DNA from: Kiritimatiellia bacterium
GTDB lineage: Bacteria; Verrucomicrobiota; Kiritimatiellia; RFP12; UBA1067
NCBI GenBank assembly: GCA_017965685.1
Contig: JAGCPM010000025.1
Span: 1 to 9,933 of the forward strand
Direction of reading: 5' to 3'
Length of the DNA stretch: 9,933 nt
Below are positions 7,001 through 9,933 of this stretch, piece by piece. How positions within the stretch are numbered: position 1 is the first letter of the stretch; every line of letters starts with the position of its first letter. A model generated the notes under the pieces. It made no database searches. It was not told the origin of the DNA and worked only from the letters and a program-made list of their open reading frames with translations. The position numbers and the translations under genes were made by a program.

Positions 7001-7008
7001 TCGCGTAA
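6901..7008 (+). pseudogene. C-terminal fragment of an unidentified gene, in another frame
   Basis: Overlapping the DUF3791-like stub in a different frame is an open stretch ending in HYGKIEPETFIRKNGRDQEV plus Ile-Ala and a TAA at 7006-7008. Its composition (mixed charged and hydrophobic, no repeats) looks like genuine protein, better than the Arg/Ser-rich reading of the same bases in the stub's frame. Its stop overlaps the next gene's start (TAATG), as in a coupled gene pair. No good start of its own is seen; the only in-frame ATG (6856) is inside the HTH gene without a clear ribosome binding site. It may be the 3' end of a gene truncated by deletion. Family not recognised. Confidence 0.4.
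6992..7002 (+). promoter_or_regulatory. Unusually complete Shine-Dalgarno sequence
   Basis: AGGAGGTGATC is an 11-base perfect complement to the 3' end of bacterial 16S rRNA (GATCACCTCCT), with 10 bases between its GGAGG core and the ATG at 7008. It decides the start of the CesT-like gene and predicts strong initiation. Confidence 0.8.
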
Positions 7009-7481
7009 TGGCGGGAACATGCGAAGACGCCCTTGGCGCGCTTTCGGAGCGACTCGGGATGCCGCTCGAATTTCACGACGGTTCTTGTTCGTTCAACATC
7101 GGCGGTCAGCCGTTTACGATAACCCGCGACGACGAGCAGGACAGGCTCGTCGTTTCGGCGCTTGTCGCGGACGACCTACCGGACGCGCCGTCGCGCCAGT
7201 TGACGGCAGATATTCTGAACCTTGGCTTCGGGATGATGCTAGAGGGACTGCCGGCCGTGGGGCGCGATCCGGAGACGGGGTTCCTCGCGGCATTCACGCT
7301 CTATCCGTGCTCGCGGCTTGTCGCAGCGGAATTCCCGGACTCGTTCACGCAGTTCGTTTCCTTTGCCGCCCGCCTCGCCGAGCGCCTCGAAGCCGAACGC
7401 GGCGCGGCGGCCTCCGGCCAGGCCCGGGAAGAGGTGGTATCTCACCACGACATGCTGTCAAGCGGCTATTTCAACGTGTAG
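7008..7481 (+). CDS. CesT/SycE-like type III secretion chaperone family protein
   Basis: A 157-residue acidic protein (24 Asp/Glu, 10 Arg, no Lys). Its predicted order of elements matches the CesT/SycE chaperone fold: an N-terminal helix CEDALGALSERLGMPLEF, strands SCSFNI, QPFTITRDD and RLVVSALV, a helix SRQLTADILNLGFGMML, two strands around AVGRDPETGFLAAFTLYP, and a C-terminal helix FTQFVSFAARLAERLEAE. Such dimers bind the N-termini of secreted effectors and keep them ready for export. The start is ATG 7008, set by a very strong ribosome binding site; an upstream frame extension to 6930 reads across the gene remnant. No type III secretion genes are in view, so partner and role are unknown. 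The call rests on fold pattern and composition. Confidence 0.6.
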   Translation: MAGTCEDALGALSERLGMPLEFHDGSCSFNIGGQPFTITRDDEQDRLVVSALVADDLPDAPSRQLTADILNLGFGMMLEGLPAVGRDPETGFLAAFTLYPCSRLVAAEFPDSFTQFVSFAARLAERLEAERGAAASGQAREEVVSHHDMLSSGYFNV

Positions 7482-7520
7482 CAAGAGTTCACCGCCTGAC
7501 GGCGGGATAAGGAGAATGAC

Positions 7521-7982
7521 ATGGATGATACTACTGCGGAAAAAAGAGAAGAGGCCATTGCCGGGCTCAATGCCGCGCTCGCGGACTTGGAAAGCGGAGA
7601 TGGCCTTTCACGCTTCCTCGGCGGGCATGGCTTCATGAGCCGCCGCTTCGAGTTCGAATGGAATGACGCTCAGCTTGAAATCGACTTCAGCCTGCCGTAT
7701 GCGCGGGTTCTCTCCGGCGAGGAGTCGCAGAAGGACGACGACGCCGAGATCGGCGCGGCTATCCGGATGGCTATACTGCTCTTGACCGTCGATGGCCGGA
7801 AAACCGATTGCGCAGACTGGATGTCCGTGAGCGTCTGGGCGGATGAAAGCGGAGCGGGATATTCGATTCGGGATGCACAGGGCGAGCTTGTCGATTCCGG
7901 CGACGACTGGTCGGGACTCATCCACCGCCTTGAATCCGCGCTGGGCGAGAGCGAGGAAGAACTGGCCGTAATCTGGCCGTAA
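7521..7982 (+). CDS. Hypothetical acidic protein, probably partnered with the CesT-like gene
   Basis: Unrecognised 153-residue protein, very acidic (34 Asp/Glu against 12 Lys/Arg). No signal peptide or membrane segment is visible. Predicted elements run: a helical N-terminus (TAEKREEAIAGLNAALADLE), strands RRFEFEW and LEIDFSLPY, a helix EIGAAIRMAILLLT, strands WMSVSVWAD and GYSIRDAQGELV, and a terminal amphipathic helix WSGLIHRLESALGESEEELA. This order loosely resembles that of the chaperone-like gene upstream, so it might be a distant relative or a binding partner; neither is shown. ATG 7521 follows AAGGAG (7509-7514) with a 6-base spacer. It lies 39 bases after the chaperone-like gene, probably in the same transcript. 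TAA is followed at once by a second TAA and an unused AAGGAGG. Confidence 0.75.
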   Translation: MDDTTAEKREEAIAGLNAALADLESGDGLSRFLGGHGFMSRRFEFEWNDAQLEIDFSLPYARVLSGEESQKDDDAEIGAAIRMAILLLTVDGRKTDCADWMSVSVWADESGAGYSIRDAQGELVDSGDDWSGLIHRLESALGESEEELAVIWP

Positions 7983-8008
7983 TAAGGAGGGAAAGTCAAA
8001 ATTTACGC

Positions 8009-8037
8009 TTGACATCGCTGCGCCAGTATTGTATACT
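8009..8037 (+). promoter_or_regulatory. Near-consensus sigma70 promoter of topA
   Basis: TTGACA (8009-8014) is a perfect -35 box and TATACT (8032-8037) a five-of-six -10 box, with the ideal 17-base spacer. Transcription would start near 8044, leaving a leader of about 22 bases with only a weak Shine-Dalgarno (ACAGG) before the ATG at 8066. Confidence 0.85.
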
Positions 8038-8044
8038 ATGCGCA
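8019..8044. repeat. 26-base imperfect palindrome over the topA -10 box
   Basis: TGCGC-c-AGTAT-tgt-ATACT-at-GCGCA: two 10-base arms, each interrupted by one or two bases, around a 3-base centre (8030-8032). The right arm contains most of the -10 box and the start point region. It could be an operator for a dimeric regulator or a supercoiling-sensitive element; which one cannot be told from sequence. Confidence 0.6.
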
Positions 8045-8065
8045 AAATTTGGGACAGGCAAGAAC

Positions 8066-9933
8066 ATGGCAAGCAAACTGTTGATAGTGGAATCGCCGGC
8101 GAAGGCGAAGACGATAGGCAAGTATCTTGGCGGGGATTTCCTCGTCAAGAGCTCGGTCGGGCATATCCGCGATCTGCCGAAGGACGACGGCTCGATAGCG
8201 ATTGCCAAGACAGCTGACGGCGGCTGGACGTTCACGCCGAAGTACGAGATCGGCGCGGGCAAGGAGAAGGTCGTAGCCGAGCTCAAGGCGGCCGTGAAGA
8301 AGTCGAGCGAGATATATCTTGCGAGCGACCCCGACCGCGAAGGGGAGGCAATAGCCTGGCACCTGAAAGAGGTGCTCAAGGCTGTCGCGGGCGCCAAGCC
8401 GTTCCATCGGGTCACGTACAATGAGATCACGAAGAGCGCGGTGACGAAGGCCATAGCGGCGCCGCGTGACATAGATATGCCTCTTGTTGACGCGCAGCAG
8501 GCCAGAAGGATTCTCGACCGTATCGTCGGCTACCGCGTATCTCCGCTCCTCTGGAAGTACATACAGTGCGCGAACAACAGAACTCTTAGCGCTGGCAGGG
8601 TGCAGTCCGTCGCGCTCAGGCTGCTCGTGGAGCGCCAGAGAGAGATCGATTCCTTCAAGCCGGAGACGTATTTCCTGCTTGGCGTGGAGGCCAAGAAGCG
8701 GTACGCGAGGGAGCTTTTCATCGCGAAACTTTCGAGGTTCGACGGCGAAAAGCCCGCGATCGGTAGCAGGCAGACGGCGGACAACCTGCTTCTGGATCTC
8801 TCCGGCGCGCAACTGGAGGTGGTCGATGTCAAGTCCACGCCGAAAAAGCGCCATGCCCCGCCGCCGTTCACGACCTCCACGATGCAGCAGGCGGCTTCGA
8901 GCTTCCTCGCGATGTCTCCAGGAAAGACGATGTCGATAGCGCAGGAACTCTACGAGAAGGGCCTCATAACGTACATGCGAACGGACTCCGTGAACATCTC
9001 GGAGGACGCGAGAAGCGCGGCGAGGAACTTCATCACGGCGCATTTCGGCGCAAAGTACGTTCCGGAAACGCCGAACTTCTACAAGTCCAAGGAAGGCTCG
9101 CAAGGCGCCCACGAGGCGATAAGACCCACGAGCGTTGATCTGACCCCGCAGACCGCGCGCCTCGAAAACGGTGCGGCGAAACTCTATGCGCTCATCTGGA
9201 ACAGGTTTGTCGCGAGCCAGATGTCCGAGGCCCGGACGACCGTGCGCACCGTGGCCCTCGCGCCCCGCAAGCCGGCGCTGTCGCACGAATATCTTTTCAC
9301 GGCGTCAACGACCGACATCAATTTCGACGGATTTCTGGTGTTGAGGGCCGACGCAAAACCGGGCAGAGCCAAGGCCAAGAAGGAAGAAGGCCAGGAAGAT
9401 GACGATTCCGACGAAGTCGCTTCGCTGCCGCCGCTTTCAAAGGGCGAGATTATAGAGGCGAACCGCTGGATAGCCGACGAGAAGCAGACAAAAGGTCCAG
9501 TCCACTATTCCGAGGCCTCGCTCATCAAGGCGCTCGAAGAAAACGGAGTCGGCAGGCCTTCCACCTATGCGGCGACACTCGAAACGCTCAAGGCGAGGGA
9601 GTATGCGAAGAACGAAAAGCGCAAGCTGGTGCCTCTCGAAAGGGGAATCCTCGTCTGCGACTGGCTCGTGAAGAAGCTCGCCGCGCTGTTCAGCGTTGGC
9701 TACACGGCGAAAATGGAGGCGGAACTCGACAAGGTCGAGGCGGACAAGGAAAGCATGGACTCGATGCTTTCCGGCTTTTACGCGAAGTTCCTGGCGGCGC
9801 TCGAAAGCTGCCGCGAACCGGCTCCGGACAAGAAGAAGTTCGAATTCGTTTTCGAACTACTTTCGGGCGTCTCCAAGTGGCGGCCCGCGACGATTGAAGG
9901 TCGCAGGAAGTACGACGACAAGGCTTTCGTCGA
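8066..9933 (+). CDS. topA: DNA topoisomerase I (type IA), 3' end outside the window
   Basis: Relaxes negatively supercoiled DNA by cutting and resealing one strand through a 5'-phosphotyrosine link; cytoplasmic, normally essential. 622 codons are in view and remain open at the right edge. The TOPRIM domain starts at residue 5 (LLIVESPAKAKTIGKYLG, with E9) and carries the metal-binding DPDREGEAIAWH (D88, D90, E93). SAGRVQSVALRLLVERQREI and PPFTTSTMQQAAS follow, then the active-site tyrosine Y303 in GLITYMRTDSVNIS, GAHEAIRPT, a charged linker (AKAKKEEGQEDDDSDE), and GVGRPSTYA, all typical of bacterial TopA. C-terminal zinc-finger repeats, if present, lie beyond the window. The ATG at 8066 starts MASKLLIVESPAKAK, the usual family N-terminus. 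Confidence 0.98.
   Translation, partial: MASKLLIVESPAKAKTIGKYLGGDFLVKSSVGHIRDLPKDDGSIAIAKTADGGWTFTPKYEIGAGKEKVVAELKAAVKKSSEIYLASDPDREGEAIAWHLKEVLKAVAGAKPFHRVTYNEITKSAVTKAIAAPRDIDMPLVDAQQARRILDRIVGYRVSPLLWKYIQCANNRTLSAGRVQSVALRLLVERQREIDSFKPETYFLLGVEAKKRYARELFIAKLSRFDGEKPAIGSRQTADNLLLDLSGAQLEVVDVKSTPKKRHAPPPFTTSTMQQAASSFLAMSPGKTMSIAQELYEKGLITYMRTDSVNISEDARSAARNFITAHFGAKYVPETPNFYKSKEGSQGAHEAIRPTSVDLTPQTARLENGAAKLYALIWNRFVASQMSEARTTVRTVALAPRKPALSHEYLFTASTTDINFDGFLVLRADAKPGRAKAKKEEGQEDDDSDEVASLPPLSKGEIIEANRWIADEKQTKGPVHYSEASLIKALEENGVGRPSTYAATLETLKAREYAKNEKRKLVPLERGILVCDWLVKKLAALFSVGYTAKMEAELDKVEADKESMDSMLSGFYAKFLAALESCREPAPDKKKFEFVFELLSGVSKWRPATIEGRRKYDDKAFV

Noticed and set aside
7493..7507. 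CCGCC-tgac-GGCGG hairpin between the chaperone-like gene and the acidic gene
   Set aside because: The stem has five pairs and no following T-run; it sits just before the ribosome binding site, so neither terminator nor riboswitch can be supported.
8036..9286. Minus-strand open frame (416 codons) opposite topA
   Set aside because: Arg/Leu-rich shadow of topA without motifs; topA in the other strand is unambiguous.
1..9933. CRISPR array, insertion sequence or transposase
   Set aside because: No regularly spaced repeats, terminal inverted repeats or transposase-like proteins were found on either strand.

Overview
The window looks like a stretch of a Gram-negative bacterial chromosome with fairly high GC, in the high fifties percent as judged by eye. 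Two short proteins carry lipoprotein signal peptides, which fits a diderm envelope. The gene content (E. coli-type NADP isocitrate dehydrogenase, phenylacetate-CoA ligase, paired small lipoproteins, a lone CesT-like chaperone) would suit a member of the Verrucomicrobia/Lentisphaerae/Kiritimatiellota group. That placement is only an impression; nothing here proves the taxon. Every base lies in or close to a gene, and no gene-free stretch exceeds about 165 bases.

Left end (1-651, + strand): the C-terminal half of cysteinyl-tRNA synthetase (cysS), running into a convergent junction with the next operon.

Centre (673-6516, - strand): a very compact unit read right to left. It begins with tRNA-Ala(CGC), followed by two related small lipoproteins, a hisC-type aminotransferase, a paaK-type aryl-CoA ligase, icd, and a MATE exporter. 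Every protein gene overlaps the next by 4 to 23 bases, so the unit is probably one transcript with coupled translation. Transamination, 2-oxoglutarate supply and aryl-CoA formation could form a small aromatic amino acid module, but this is inference.

Divergent spacer (6517-6680): back-to-back promoters for the tRNA/operon (- strand) and for a small regulator (+ strand). Both -10 regions share a 14-base sequence in inverted orientation, and T-tracts lie between them.

Accessory segment (6657-7982, + strand): a 70-residue HTH regulator, the scar of one or two deleted genes (a DUF3791-like start and an unrelated C-terminal fragment in another frame), a CesT/SycE-like secretion chaperone with an exceptionally strong ribosome binding site, and an unrecognised, very acidic 153-residue protein. 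This is the least ordinary part of the window.

Right end (8009-9933, + strand): a near-consensus promoter overlapped by a 26-base imperfect palindrome, then the first 622 codons of topA (DNA topoisomerase I), which runs off the window.
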